A stretch of 60,000 nucleotides of DNA from assembly GCA_030704615.1 (NCBI GenBank), contig CM060733.1, forward strand, positions 12,836,001 to 12,896,000, written 5' to 3'. The notes beneath the pieces are model-generated. The model worked only from the letters and a program-made list of their open reading frames with translations, had not been told where the DNA came from and ran no database searches. The position numbers and the translations under genes were made by a program. Positions 33,927-45,573 of the stretch are shown in pieces. The stretch comes from Takakia lepidozioides. Taxonomy: Eukaryota > Streptophyta > Takakiopsida > Takakiales > Takakiaceae. Each line of letters opens with the position of its first letter. Position 1 is the first letter of the stretch.

Positions 33927-36030
33927 CTAGGAAGATAACCTTGATTGCTTGTACCGGAGCAGTCCATTTTGCAAGTGAAACTGCGATTTAACCCCCATCC
34001 TCAAGTCCCGCATCACGGACTTTGCCATCTCATCCTTCCAGTAAGCCTTCCGGATCTTCCTTTGGATCGTCGTCTCGCCCCTGTATACCAACATGAGCTG
34101 TTTTTTTCTACTTAAAGTATCGGCCACCACATTGTCCCGTCCCGATTTGTACTGGATATCCACGTCGAACACCGCCAAAGTGTCTTGTCACTTGAGTTGT
34201 TTTGGAGACAACTTAGGCTGCGTGGCAAAATACTTCACCGTGATATTGTCCATGAACACCTTCACCGGGTTGGAACCAACATAGTGGCGCCAAAGCTCAA
34301 GGCAATGTACCACCGCCTTCATCTCTTTCTCGTGCGTTGGCCACCGTCGCTCCACTTCATTCAGTTTCTTACTTTCGTAAGCCATTGGACATCCATTCTG
34401 AAGAGCACAAACCCAATTGCGAAGTCCGACGCATCTGTATGAATCTCAAATGGATGGTCGAACTCCGGGATTTTCAAGATTGGAGCTTCTGTCATCCGCT
34501 GCTTCAACTCGGCAAAAGCTTGGCCACAAAAGGTGTTCCATACCCATACCTTGGACTTACACAGAAGGTCTGACAGCGGCCCCGCAATCTTGGCAAAATT
34601 TCTCACATACTTTCGGTAATAGGAGGCGAGTCCTAGGAAGGATCGCACTCCCAGGACCGAAGTCGGAGGCTCTCAATCCAAGATTGCCCTCACATTTCTG
34701 TCATCCATTTTGATCCCATCCTATGTAATCACATGCCCTAGGAACTCCACTTTTGTGACCCCGAATTCGCACTTTGAAGCTTTGGCATACAGCTTCCCTT
34801 CCCGCAATTTCTGGAACACCCTTTTGAGGTGCTCCAGGTGGTCTTCCTTTGTTTTCGAGTAAACCAAGATATCGTCGATGTACACGATCACAAAGTCATC
34901 CAACCACTCCTGGAAAAGGCTGTTCATTAGCGTGTTAAAGGTCGCAGGTGCGTTGGTGAGCTCAAAAGGCATCACCAAGAACTCATATGACCCATACCTT
35001 GTCTCGCACGCGGTCTTCTCCTCATCTCCTTCCGCCACTTGGATTTGATGGTAGCCGGAGGGCAAATTGATCCGGCTGAAATACTTCGCTCCTGCCAACC
35101 GAACGAAGAGGTCGTCGATCCTTGGCAAATGGTACCGGTTTTTTATAGTCACCTTATTCATAGCCCTGTAATCGACACACATCCGCAACGTCCCATCCTT
35201 CTTGTCTGCGAATAGCACCGGGGCTCCGTAGGGTGACTTACTCGGCCGGATGTACTGCTTTGACATTAGATCCTTGAGCTGAGCCTTCAGCTCGACCAAC
35301 TCTCTGTGGCTTAACCGGTAGGGCGCCTTGGCAGGCGGCTCCAATCCCGGTATCACCTCAATCTTGTGGTCAACTCCTCTTCGCGGTGGCAAACCGCTTG
35401 GTAAATCCTCCAGCATCACATCCTGGTATTTCTCCAAGATCCCCTTGATCCAATCGGGGCTCGGCTCCCTATCGACTTCTCCCTCCATTTGTCTCACGTA
35501 AAGCAAAAATTGGGGCTCGTGTGGCTTCTCCACGGCCCACTCCCTTGCTCACAGCAAGTTTATTCGCCCTCCCACGGGGTTGGGCGTTTCCGACACTCGT
35601 AAAACTTCACCACCATTCCCACACGGTAGCGTGACTATTCTCTTGCGGCCATCTATGACCGCTCCGGATTTGCTCAAAAAGATCATCCCCAAAAATGAGA
35701 TCCACTCCATCGATCTCGCAATTGGTGAAGTTCTCACGTCCCTCCCAACTCCCAAGCTGAAGAGGAACATCGAACGTCAACCTCGTCGCCAATTGTGGTT
35801 CTCCTTTGGCATAAGACACTTCAATAGAGGCCCCCACATCACTTGTCGGGAGCCCCAGCTTCCGTGCCGTTGCCGGTGTCATGAAGGAGTGCGACGCTAA
35901 TGTGTTCACCAACAACAACACGTTAGTTCCGGAAATTATCCCACTCACGAACATTAACTGACTCCCTTTTCGCAAGCGCCAGTTTCCTGACCGGGGTGAA
36001 ACATCGGAGAGACTGTCATGTATGTTGTCA
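33927..36030 (-). pseudogene. Truncated Ty3/gypsy retrotransposon polyprotein (protease, RT, RNase H)
   Basis: Right to left: an aspartic-protease-like part (35,975-35,607, with NTLASHSFM where a DSGA/T motif is expected), reverse transcriptase (35,533-34,721), RNase H (34,720-34,188, EIHTDASDFAIGFVL) and the start of the linker towards integrase (34,178-33,927, SGRDNVVADTLSR). The RT has [14 protein letters not shown], the [11 protein letters not shown] active-site box and EFLGHVIT. Stops (TGA after the protease, TAG at 34,721, and a TGA shortly after) and at least one frameshift break it. The first catalytic RT Asp is Asn ([13 protein letters not shown] for the usual SKIDL). Integrase, gag and LTRs are missing. 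The RT sequence is of the plant Ty3/gypsy type. Confidence 0.9.
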
Positions 36031-39000
36031 AAAGTGTCATGTGTGTGGTAAACCCCGTAAAGATGTGTTGGCCTTTGAATACCGACCTTTGGGAGGTCTT
36101 CTAGCTAGCATGTGCAGAAGCCGTACATTATGCCACCATTTTCTAACTTTGTGGAGGAATAGGGATAAATGGATAGGGTTGCCCAAGGACCACAAACCAC
36201 ATAACATCAAGGAATTTTGGGATGGTGCTAAACTACGAGAATTGCAAGCATTTTGGGATCCACAGTCTGAATGGGAAGCCCTGTTATGTGCCCAAATCAA
36301 GCATGTCGACGTTGTTTCACAGCCTTTCCTTCCAAGTGCTCAAAATTAAGACTGAATTGGAATGTGCAACTTGAGCTATATTTGTTTTTGTGTCTTGAGT
36401 GCTCAACTCTTGTGGAGGCACCCAAGCAATTCAAGAAGGCAAGTAATATATTCCTCAACTTTTTCCTCATTCATGTATTGTTGATAAATTTTTACCATGT
36501 CTTCTTGTCTGGAATGGTGTTCTTCTTCTTCTACTTAGGACTGCCTTTAGGATGGCAATGAGGAGATAAACATGTGGAGAAAAATTGATTTTGGAAAATG
36601 GAACGAAGCTGGAGAGACCTTCAGACCAGTGATGGCATCATTGGTAGAGAGAAAGTGAGATGATGAATCTGGAGCAATTGCATGTTCATACAAGGGGATT
36701 GATACAGGTCATGTTGTTATCTTTGTACTAAGATAGATGTCCACAAAGGGATTGTTGTATTCGGGCCTACAAATTTGTCACAACAGAATTAGGGTTCTGG
36801 CTACATGGAGGGGGGGGAACTGTATAGTTTCTCTAAGGACAATATTCTAAAGTTTTATTCCAAAACTGATGCCCTAATTGATGATGAGGTGGTATCTTCT
36901 ATTGACAGGGAGATCCAAGACATTTTGCAATCCTAGGCCACTGGGATGGGTTCCAAAGTGCACGGACCCGGCAAAGGGATTGTTGGACACTGGAGGTGGT
37001 TGTTTTAAATGCTGGAAAGGTCTCTCCTATAGGTCCCATTCCCATCTTGTTCATTCCTGCTAGCTCCGACAAAATCATTAAACAGGCAGAGACAAGTATT
37101 CTCTCCGCGTTTGTGGAACCTTTTGTACAAGAATTAGAAGATGCCTTTATCAAGGGCATCAAGGTTACATATGCCTATCCAAGTCAGCTGATTAGTGAGC
37201 ATCTTCCTCTTCACCCTCTTGATGAGCCTATCATGTTACATGCCATCCCGATGAATTTTACAGGAGACCACCCAGCATAGTGTAAAATTGGAGGGCTAAA
37301 AGACGGTGGTTACTCGGGGTGTCGGCGACACAAGATTTTCCTCGAGTTGCAAATGCACCACCTATATGGGTTCGATTTATCTCTAGATCTCGTTTATGAT
37401 GTGATGCATACATTGGCATTGTGTGTACTCAAAAAATATGTTGGGTTGTTGGTTGACACGATGGAAAAACTTGGGCGGATGAAGGAGCTGGAGGAGGGTT
37501 TAGCAATTGCTTCAGCTCCAAGAAGAAGACCTAAAGGATTAGGTGGACGGTGGCCTCGGAAATTGTCATCCTTGGGATACTACAAAGTTGAAGAATACCA
37601 GCTTTTTGTGATGTGGTGTTTACCATGTATACTTGAGCATTTAGATTTGGGGAAGAATATTGTCTTGGGTGGTGTTGGCGTAGTACTTACAGAAATATGT
37701 CGACACTTTTATTCCCACTCTCGAAAGTATGGATGGACAGAGGAAGCAATGCAAGTTGCTCGTATGTTGCTTTCAGCGTGGCGTGTGAGATTAGAGGAGA
37801 GTATCGAATCCAATGCCTCGCCACTTGAGCATGTAGCAGGTGAATGGCTAATGACATGAGTACCCTACAAATTAGGAGATGGATAGTGTTGTGCCATAAA
37901 AGATGTCTTTGTTGTGAAAGAATATTGATATGGAGATTGTGGTAATAGATGGAGATGTATTATACAGGGGCTGGTGAGCTATTAGATGACGTCGTACCAT
38001 GCAAATTAGGAGATCTGCAGTCAAATGTTGTGCCATGAAATACATCTCAAGGTTTGTTGTGAGAAAATATTGACCGACAGTCAAACAATTTGAGAAGCAT
38101 GTTATTCAGGTGACAAGAATGTGACTACAGCTTACATTTGAGGATATGAAAGTTGTAGTAATGGAGATCTGTTTTACAGGGGCTGGAGAGCTGTATGATG
38201 ACGTCATCCGGCATGGCTGCCATGACATATATTGGTGTTATGCCTTTGAAAGGCAAGTCTCTAACTACATGGCGGTCCCAACCAACCAAAATCTGAATGA
38301 AGTATCCTACATGCAGTTCTTTGAAGGTCAATTTTTCACAATGACCTTTTCATATATTCAGTTGGATGATGATGGTATGTTGGCGCATGGTCGAGCTTTG
38401 AAAGAGCTTCATGAGTTTCTTCAGCCCCCCAGCAATGTCTATCGACCTGCGATCAGGGATCCCTCACAATGTGACGAGTGGCATAGTGGTTGTGTCATCG
38501 TTACACCTTCACAAGTTCTGGCAAGACACATGTCGAAAAAGGTACATGTATTGGAACCTTGCTGGTGCAGGAGCATGATAGAAGAGAAAGGTATTTTTGT
38601 GGGTCCAAAGACTCCAGTCTTAAAAAACGTGGGTCCTAGCACGAGCTTGTATCTGGAACAGTTTTGGAGAAACCGGTTGGCAATGACAGATGCAAACAGA
38701 CATCTTTTCAGCAAAGAAATATCGGAGGTGAGATTTTTGTTGAGAGAAGGCACATAATATCGAAAAGGTGATTTTGTGGTCGTAAAATCAGATACTGAAA
38801 ACCAAAACCATGCATGGATGTGGAAAGCCAAAATCTTAGGGTTTTTTCTTCATGAGTTTGACGGGTACATATGCGGCTTCTTTGAGGCAATTTACTTCGA
38901 ACAAAGAGTTGCTACGAATGACTCAACCTTGTCGTTGGTGCATGAGACAAGCGGTATGTGCATCCTGAATGTGCACCCCACTGAGACATGTGTGAGGCCA

Positions 39001-39528
39001 GTGAATCAATTGATGCATAAGTTCATGGCTTTGCCCTTGCGCTCGAGAACACGATCAAGTCATCTTCATTCAGGCCAATTCATCGTTGCGTATGAACTTG
39101 AAGATGTAAGGCCCAGAGTGCATTTGTTGGAGGATGGACAACCCGGGTGTTGCCCACCATTTCCGGAAGTGGGTGATGTGATGCTTGTGAAAGAGGAAAA
39201 TGGCACAGAGCAAGGTGCAAACATTTACGTTGTTGTACGCTGTGTCACTCCACCTAATCCTCGCGTGGAAAGAGATGTAATTGAGTTGGGTAGGGCCGTG
39301 GAAGAGGATGACCACTCCATTGGTACTATCCAAATGAGTGTACTGCATCCATTTAAGCCTCGTTCCAACCTATTTTATGCTTCTGCTGCTACAAACGTGG
39401 GTGTCGTGGCACAAACTCTTGAAGGTCATGCCAAACTTCCATGCAACAAAGTTCCTTGCTGGTACGCCTATAGAGTGGAGGAGATGCTAGTGCAATTAAC
39501 AAGGGGCTTCAGGTACTGTATTCTATGA
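35990..39528 (+). pseudogene. Decayed CACTA (En/Spm)-like transposase, tnp2 type
   Basis: Plus-strand blocks follow the order of a tnp2-type transposase. 35,996-36,346 holds a Cys-rich part (CHVCCQKCHVCGKPRKDV) then LGGLLASMCRSRTLCHHF. 36,996-37,280 has PFVQELEDAFIKGIKVTYAY. 37,283-37,859 has GYSGCRRHKIF, LYGFDLSLDLVYDVMHTLAL and ends GEWLMT. 38,146-38,757 has DIYWCYAFERQVSNYM (DUF4218-like). 38,776-39,528 has RKGDFVVVKSD and ILGFFLHEFDGYI (DUF4216-like). In-frame stops (TAG before 37,283, TAA at 38,755) and a 300-bp non-matching stretch at 37,860-38,145 show decay or unspliced introns. Identity is by motif memory, so the superfamily call is probable rather than certain. CACTA termini were not found. 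Confidence 0.65.
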
Positions 39529-41057
39529 TGCCTAGGCCTCTTGATCACTGGCATAAAATGGAGAAATTTCTGGACATGAGCCTAAATGAACAACATGCTA
39601 TTGTATTTATCTCAAAGATGAGGTGGAAATTCAAGATCTAAAATTTTGCTGACTAGAGCATATTTGGCATTGCCATAGCTTTGCAGTGAGGGTGTTTTGG
39701 TGCTAGTAGCCCTCCATCATAAATCAAATCAGAGGAGGTGAAAATTCAAGAAGATTTAAAATTTTGCTAAATAGAGAATATTTGGCGTTCAGTGAGGGTG
39801 TTTTGGTGCTAGTGGCTCACAATCTTTCTGCAGTAGCGCTTGGCTTTGTTTGAGTGTTTTGCAAATAACAATGTAAAGCATTTGGTTGCTGTACAGGCCA
39901 AGCAAAATCCCAAGCAAACACCCACCAGGTTGAAGAGAGGGAAAAGCCAAGCTCTGAGCCCAAGGTCTATGTGCAGCAGAAATCTACCGAAAGGTGTGAA
40001 CGTGCTAGCAACATAATGGGCCATAATTCTGAGACTTGAAGAACTAGTCGACCATTGAGTAGCTGAAGACCTGCAGTAGACACCGACTGTCTCTGTGAGG
40101 GTTATCCTTCAAGAAACCATAGCTGTCTTTACTACTACAGGTGGTTCCAGAGGAAAAAGGGGACAAATGCTATCCAAGTTGTAAAAATTTGAATGCACAG
40201 GCACGCTTGTATACCCAAAGTGGCTCATAGCTCAAGTATAGCTCACATATATGGTGAAAACCACATCTAAGCACAGACAAGACCTAAAATCACCCAATTT
40301 GCCACTCTGCTTTGGAAAATCTCACCCTGGGATTGATACTGGTAATCATTAAGTGCCAATTTGTTATGGCTGCTGCCCTTGAAGGTTGAGACCCAACAAA
40401 TCTCAGTCTATTGGCGTCTCTGCACTTTCGAATTTGCTGTGTGCAAAGAATGATCCCACTCTGCAGTCTATTAACTCATCTTATTGGAAAAGAGCTTTGA
40501 GGTAAGTGGGGCTCATGGGGATAACACACCAGTTTACAGGCTGTTCTTTCCCCTTTTGTGGAGGTAAATGGAGCTCATCGGGCAAATACACTAGTTTTCC
40601 TGTTTACGTCCCCCGTTTGTTCAGGCGTCAAAGTAAAGGTCATAGGGGAAAGCAAAATGTCATTTTACAAAACTTTTCACACAAGACAAAAGCACATCGT
40701 TCCCTGTTGCTACACCGGGAACGTTCCGAAAGCTCCTTGTGTGGACCTTGGAAAGGCGTCACCCATCTCAAGCTTCTATAACTGGCAGCAGCTCCCTACT
40801 GTAGTTACTTTCACATTAATATTCGAAAAAGAACCACCATTCCTCCAGACCCTAGCCATCAGATGACTTACATCATCATCCGGAGTCCACAAATGCAAAG
40901 AGCGAGGGTGTCCAACTTGCAGGTAGACCCTATTTGATAGCCCCCAAAAAGGCCAGTACCCCCAAAGGGAAGTCTTATTAGTTACCGTAAGTCACATATG
41001 GTGTTATGACCGAATTAGTCACTATAGTAGTCCCTCTCGACTTCAACCCTTGCAACT
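39529..41057. other. Intergenic, no gene seen
   Basis: The two similar sentences around TTTGGTGCTAGTAGCCCTC and TTTGGTGCTAGTGGCTCAC (about 39,694 and 39,802) form a short direct duplication of about 110 bp. Nothing else is recognisable. Confidence 0.4.
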
Positions 41058-41060
41058 TTA

Positions 41061-41434
41061 GAGCATGCCCAGCAGGCGCTGTAGCTGGCGCGCTATCGTC
41101 AAAATAGCGCGACCGCCGCTGTCGGACGGCCCCAACAGCGCTTTCACGCGCTTCAAAATGGTGAGCCTCACCAAGTTTCGCCCCCACTCGCGTGCGCGCT
41201 CTACACGAGTTTTGGTGTGTGGCATTCTCCCCCGCTAGCTACCACTTAGCCTCACATGTAATGACCTCGGGAAGGTGGTGGGGCCCACTCTCACCTCAAC
41301 GTGCACCATTACTCCCCTCTTGTTATGACGGGCTGCTGCTGAGGCTCTTGCCAACCATCTAGCTTGCGGGCCTCACCATACGCCTCCTTAACATAGTGAT
41401 GGGGAGGCAGTTTAGTGAGCCTCTGGGCATGCTC
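41061..41434. mobile_element. PIF/Harbinger-type MITE, copy 1
   Basis: A 374-bp segment with terminal inverted repeats: left GAGCATGCCCAGCAGGC, right the reverse complement of GAGCATGCCCAGAGGC, one indel apart. The trinucleotide TTA stands directly outside both ends (41,058-41,060 and 41,435-41,437). A TTA target duplication is diagnostic of PIF/Harbinger elements. No coding capacity. The body is GC-rich at the left, with GCGC words. Confidence 0.85.
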
Positions 41435-41722
41435 TTAGAGTCCATGAGTTCGATCACAAGCAACCGCAGTTTTGCCATGCTTGCAGGGCCCGCACACCAT
41501 TATACTGATTCTATTTTTCTTCCAAGGATTTTTTTTTTTTTTGATGATCTAATTTAAGTTTCCCTTGGGCCTTTGGGATTACTGTGAAAGAGGTTATTTT
41601 CTCCTCTCACTATAATTAAGGGTCCTGATTTGTGAGCTGTCGCTCCTAGGTATTTTCATTTAAAAAAAAATTAAGTTTCGTGAATAATTGGCAAAATGTG
41701 CCTCAGAGCATTGACCCATTTA

Positions 41723-42099
41723 GAGCAGTCTCCCATGTACCCTGCCCATCGTTGAGGGGAAGACACGGACCAAAATGGTGGGGTGCGCTTAGCACTTCCA
41801 TGTATGGGGCGGCAGGGCCCGGCCACCGAGTCAGAGCGTTTGTAGCGCAGCCTGGCGGACGGGTCCCTGTAAAATGGTTGCATTGAGTTATGACCTGCAT
41901 GTGCCGGTTGCATGCCCACCATAACCTGCTACAGGCAGAGTTTGATACAAATGTTGACATTCATACGTGGGTTACCTGGTGGTCTCCTGCACCACATCAC
42001 ACTAAGGTCCAAAATTACCACTTAGCCGCATGATTGTCAAGCACACCCTGCGAATTCCTAACTTTGTGGTCCAAGCGCCTCCCACATGAAAGGATGCTC
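41723..42099. mobile_element. PIF/Harbinger-type MITE, copy 2
   Basis: A 377-bp segment, nearly the same length as copy 1. Left end GAGCAGTCTCCCATG, right end the reverse complement of GAGCATCCTTTCATG. TTA lies outside both ends (41,720-41,722 and 42,100-42,102). The ends are more diverged than in copy 1, suggesting greater age. It starts 289 bp after copy 1 ends. Confidence 0.7.
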
Positions 42100-42102
42100 T
42101 TA

Positions 42103-43129
42103 GAGGGTGGGCTTTATAATTTGATACCTAAACTATATTACCAATGTCTAGTAAACCGAAGGTGCCCACTAACCTATCCGTAGTTTAAGCAAGTATGTAG
42201 AACCGAAAATAAAAAATATATATATTTTTGCTCCTTTCTGTCTTCAACTCTTCCAAGCTTGGGGGGCGCTACACGCACATTTGTCTACAAAGCGAACAAA
42301 ATGGGCGTGTGTTGGACAATTAGTTAGCAGGGAAGCTTGCAAAGAAGCAAGCATATATATGTATATATCACATTATATATCACCATATTCTGTGAACTAT
42401 TGCAGCAGAGTGAAATCACCAACGTGGGCTAATGGCTTTGTGACACTGGGGCATAGCAATCCATCGTATCTTCCATCCATTGTATCAACATTCATCCACA
42501 AAAATGAGCCATAAAGAAAAAGGATGACGTCTTCCGAAGGCAATATAATTTATGGTGTCTCTTCGTCTGGAGGGACTACTCGCAACTATTGCTTTCCGTT
42601 GGAAGGTGGACACTTTGAACCCTATATCACCTAGTTTACACATAGGCAATGTACAAACTCCCAATCACCGGGCCACCCGCTACAGTACAAATGAACCATA
42701 CATATTGGTGGCTAGAGCCTACCTGGCGTTCACTCACCAAAATTGAGCCCAATTCACCCTGAAATCTGAGAAATTCTATTATCTTAGTTGAGATTTTCTT
42801 TAAAAAAAACCATGGTTTTTTTTATTTTTTCTGAGTGTTTCTTTCACAGTTTCCTAATGTGTGGTAGGAATGCTAAGTTTTCACCGAAAAGGAGGAAAAA
42901 ATGTCATGTTTAGCCTGGAGTTACTTTGTAGGTATTTTTGGAGGGTGGAAATTATCCTACGCAACATGAAGTCTTCAAAATACAAATCAAAATCCGTTTG
43001 GTGAAGGAGTGACTATGGTTGGTAGAATGTGAGGACACATGTGCACACAATTCACATGAGCATAGGAAAATGGAGTCGTGAGCACAAAATATGGCAATAG
43101 GGTACCAATGATAAATACGTACTAATGAA
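42103..43129. other. Intergenic before inverted repeat A
   Basis: No gene is seen. Tracts of TATATA at 42,208-42,225 and 42,353-42,378. Confidence 0.4.
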
Positions 43130-43731
43130 ATACATAGATAAATACATAGTTGCATTACAAAGCAGACTTACAAAGCCTAATGTATTTTTGGAACGCAAAC
43201 CAAAAGATATGCGTACGAATGCATTCAGCGGTCATTTGTGGCAACAAATACTTGATGCAATTCATTTCAGGTCCCTACGGAGCTGCTACATATTGTACAT
43301 CATATCTCACAAAAGTCGATAGTACCATTACAAAGGAATTACAAAAAAATCTTGCAATACTGAAGCAAATTATGCTCATCCAAGTTAAATTTATGTCAAT
43401 CATAATTGTTCAAATTCTCTATCTAATTGAGTGACCTATAGGTGCAGCCTCTTGCCTTAATAGCTTTATGATTCTTATACAATTACAGACTACATTGTTT
43501 TGGTACATATCTTGAGATATTTGTTTAAGCCTTTGGTGAGGAGTATAATCTGTTCATTGTCACTAGAAGAAGATGAGCCTCACTTAGCTCAAGATAGCTC
43601 AAGATTATTCTAGCTAGTTAACTATAATACAAATAATTTAACTTTAAATAACTAAAAAAATCATAGTTATCCATGATTAAGCACATGACAAGTGATTTCA
43701 ACTGCATTGCCATAGATGCACCTAATGTACC

Positions 43732-43977
43732 ATGAAAACCTTAATACTTAACCAGACGCAACCTAACAACAAAATGAGTGGGGATCCACTTCTTATTGGT
43801 GAAGTTGTAGATTTACAGATGCAAATGTGTAAATTTTACCCATATTTATGCACTCGAATGATGAAAGTTCATGGAATTCTTGACATATCTATCAATTATC
43901 TAAATAATCATCGTACAATTAAGTTGCATACCTTTCGAACAAATGTATACATTCATGAAATCCCACAATATATATAA
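43732..43977 (+). CDS. 81-codon open frame, also present in arm A' (doubtful)
   Basis: The ATG-to-stop frame includes MSGDPLLIGEVVDLQMQM and YLNNHRTIKLHTFRTN. The copy in arm A' (minus, from 48,284) is open over the same span and then runs on into an AT microsatellite. The five base differences between the copies all change an amino acid and none is silent, so this comparison gives no sign of protein-level constraint. It may be a chance frame in a conserved repeat. No family is recognised. Confidence 0.25.
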   Translation: MKTLILNQTQPNNKMSGDPLLIGEVVDLQMQMCKFYPYLCTRMMKVHGILDISINYLNNHRTIKLHTFRTNVYIHEIPQYI

Positions 43978-44286
43978 TGAAGTCATACACAAAGTCGGAT
44001 GTCTAGTAGATGGGTTATCTACATAAGATAACCAACAAACTAGTTACAATTCATACATTATTTGGGATCAATAATAGATCAAATCAGCCTACGGCAATTC
44101 TGATTCATGTAAGAAAATCACCTACATTAATAGATCTGCTAATTCAAACATTATTCATACAAGCGGTTGAGCTTTTGCAAAAGTACTATAGAAGGCAACC
44201 TTCACCTTACTGATTGCAGTGGATGGGTAGTATGTTCATCTTTTGATCTCTTCCTTCAAGCATGTTGGATTAATCCAATCTTGATC

Positions 44287-44547
44287 TAATCTTCAATCTC
44301 AACCTGCTTCTTCGGCACCAAACATGGAATCTTTTTTTTCTCAACAAGTTTGGGATCACATGGGTCGGATGGAGCAGGGTTAAGGAGACGTCTACTTGGA
44401 AAAAATACAAGACTGTGGCGCAGGTTTATTGACCAAATCCATACTTGAAGCATCAATAGTCACAGACTCAACATCCTTAAGTGCAACGCAATGCACCACC
44501 ACCACTGCCAAAAGCAGCACACAAAACTTGCGTGCAACTTTCCCATT
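44287..44547 (-). pseudogene. Frameshifted copy of the secreted-peptide gene in arm A
   Basis: It is nearly identical to the gene at 47,443-47,703 but has a one-base loss in the signal-peptide region (AAGTTTTGTGTGCTG for AAGTTTGTGGGTGCTG). It also has a changed, one-base-longer T-run where the other copy reads CTTATGGATTTCC. Read from the same ATG, the frame is lost after about 10 codons, so this copy cannot make the peptide. The 5' flank, including the TATA-like region, is retained. Confidence 0.75.
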
Positions 44548-45573
44548 TCAGATCTTCTCACTCTTGTGACTTGACGAATCTCAAAACCTTCTCTCTCTCC
44601 TTTTATCCCTATGTAAAGGAGGTGCTAAAGATGATAATTAGGACATGATAACTATCCATATTTATATTGCGCCGCGTATACACAAAAACATGAAAATATC
44701 AAGGATGATGCTATCAATTAGTCACACTTAAAGATGCTACTTTTGACCAACTAATATTAGAGAATCTGTTTTGCGTTCAAAGATGATTCCAAAGTCCTAA
44801 ATATTGAACTATTTTCATGATTTTGTCAGGTCTGTGAGTCACAATCAAGTTGGTTCGTTCCCAAATTAAATGTATATTTGACTAGTAATATGTCAATAAT
44901 GTAGTAGTAATATATAGTTTTGAAGCACACCACCCTCAAAAGGAGTCAGTAGCCAAAAGATAAAATGACGTTTAGTTACATCAGCTTTCGCCGGCATTTT
45001 TTTTGGGTTTTTTAATTGAAAACTTTCTTCGATGATTTTTAGGATGTTGATGTGGGCCAAGAAATTTGTGTATGCAATTGGAATATTTAACTCTATGATT
45101 GATTTTCACGTCGACGTCTACAATGTAGTGTGTCACAAATGTTGCAGCCAAAAGTTCACAAACACATTCTACGGGGAAAAAACTAACTTATTCTCATGTT
45201 TGTGGGTTGAACATGTGTCAAGTACTAAATATTTTTGCACTAATATTCAACTCGATGAAAATAACAATGTATAAATATCACACCAAAAATCATGTGTCCT
45301 TTTGCATGTATCAGCTTTATGTACCAAAAGACAAATAAAGACACAATATTCCAGAAAAAACCAAATTTGTGGTGTTCATAAATTTCCAATGACAAAATAT
45401 ACTTGTAATTCAAAATCTCCTACACTGCAGGTTCAAAAATTATGAAACCGCCTTAATGCACCCCTACTCATTGAGGGATTTCCAACGGTATCAAGATTCC
45501 GGGCGGAAGCCTTACGGTTTGGGGGATCTCAACGACAAAACAAACAAACATCAGCTTCGAAACCAGTCACATA

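Larger units (their letters stand above)
43130..45560. repeat. Left arm (A) of a large inverted repeat
   Basis: The arm matches the reverse complement of 46,890-48,915. Anchors: CATAGTTGCATTACAAAGC (43,146) with its partner near 48,905; the 243-bp block at 43,732-43,974 with only five mismatches to 48,284-48,042; and GAAACCGCCTTAATGCACCCC (45,443) against 46,979-46,999. Identity is about 98% in the 43.7-44.7 kb core and visibly lower towards both ends. Arm A carries about 430 bp (44,895-45,328) that arm A' lacks. Confidence 0.9.
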
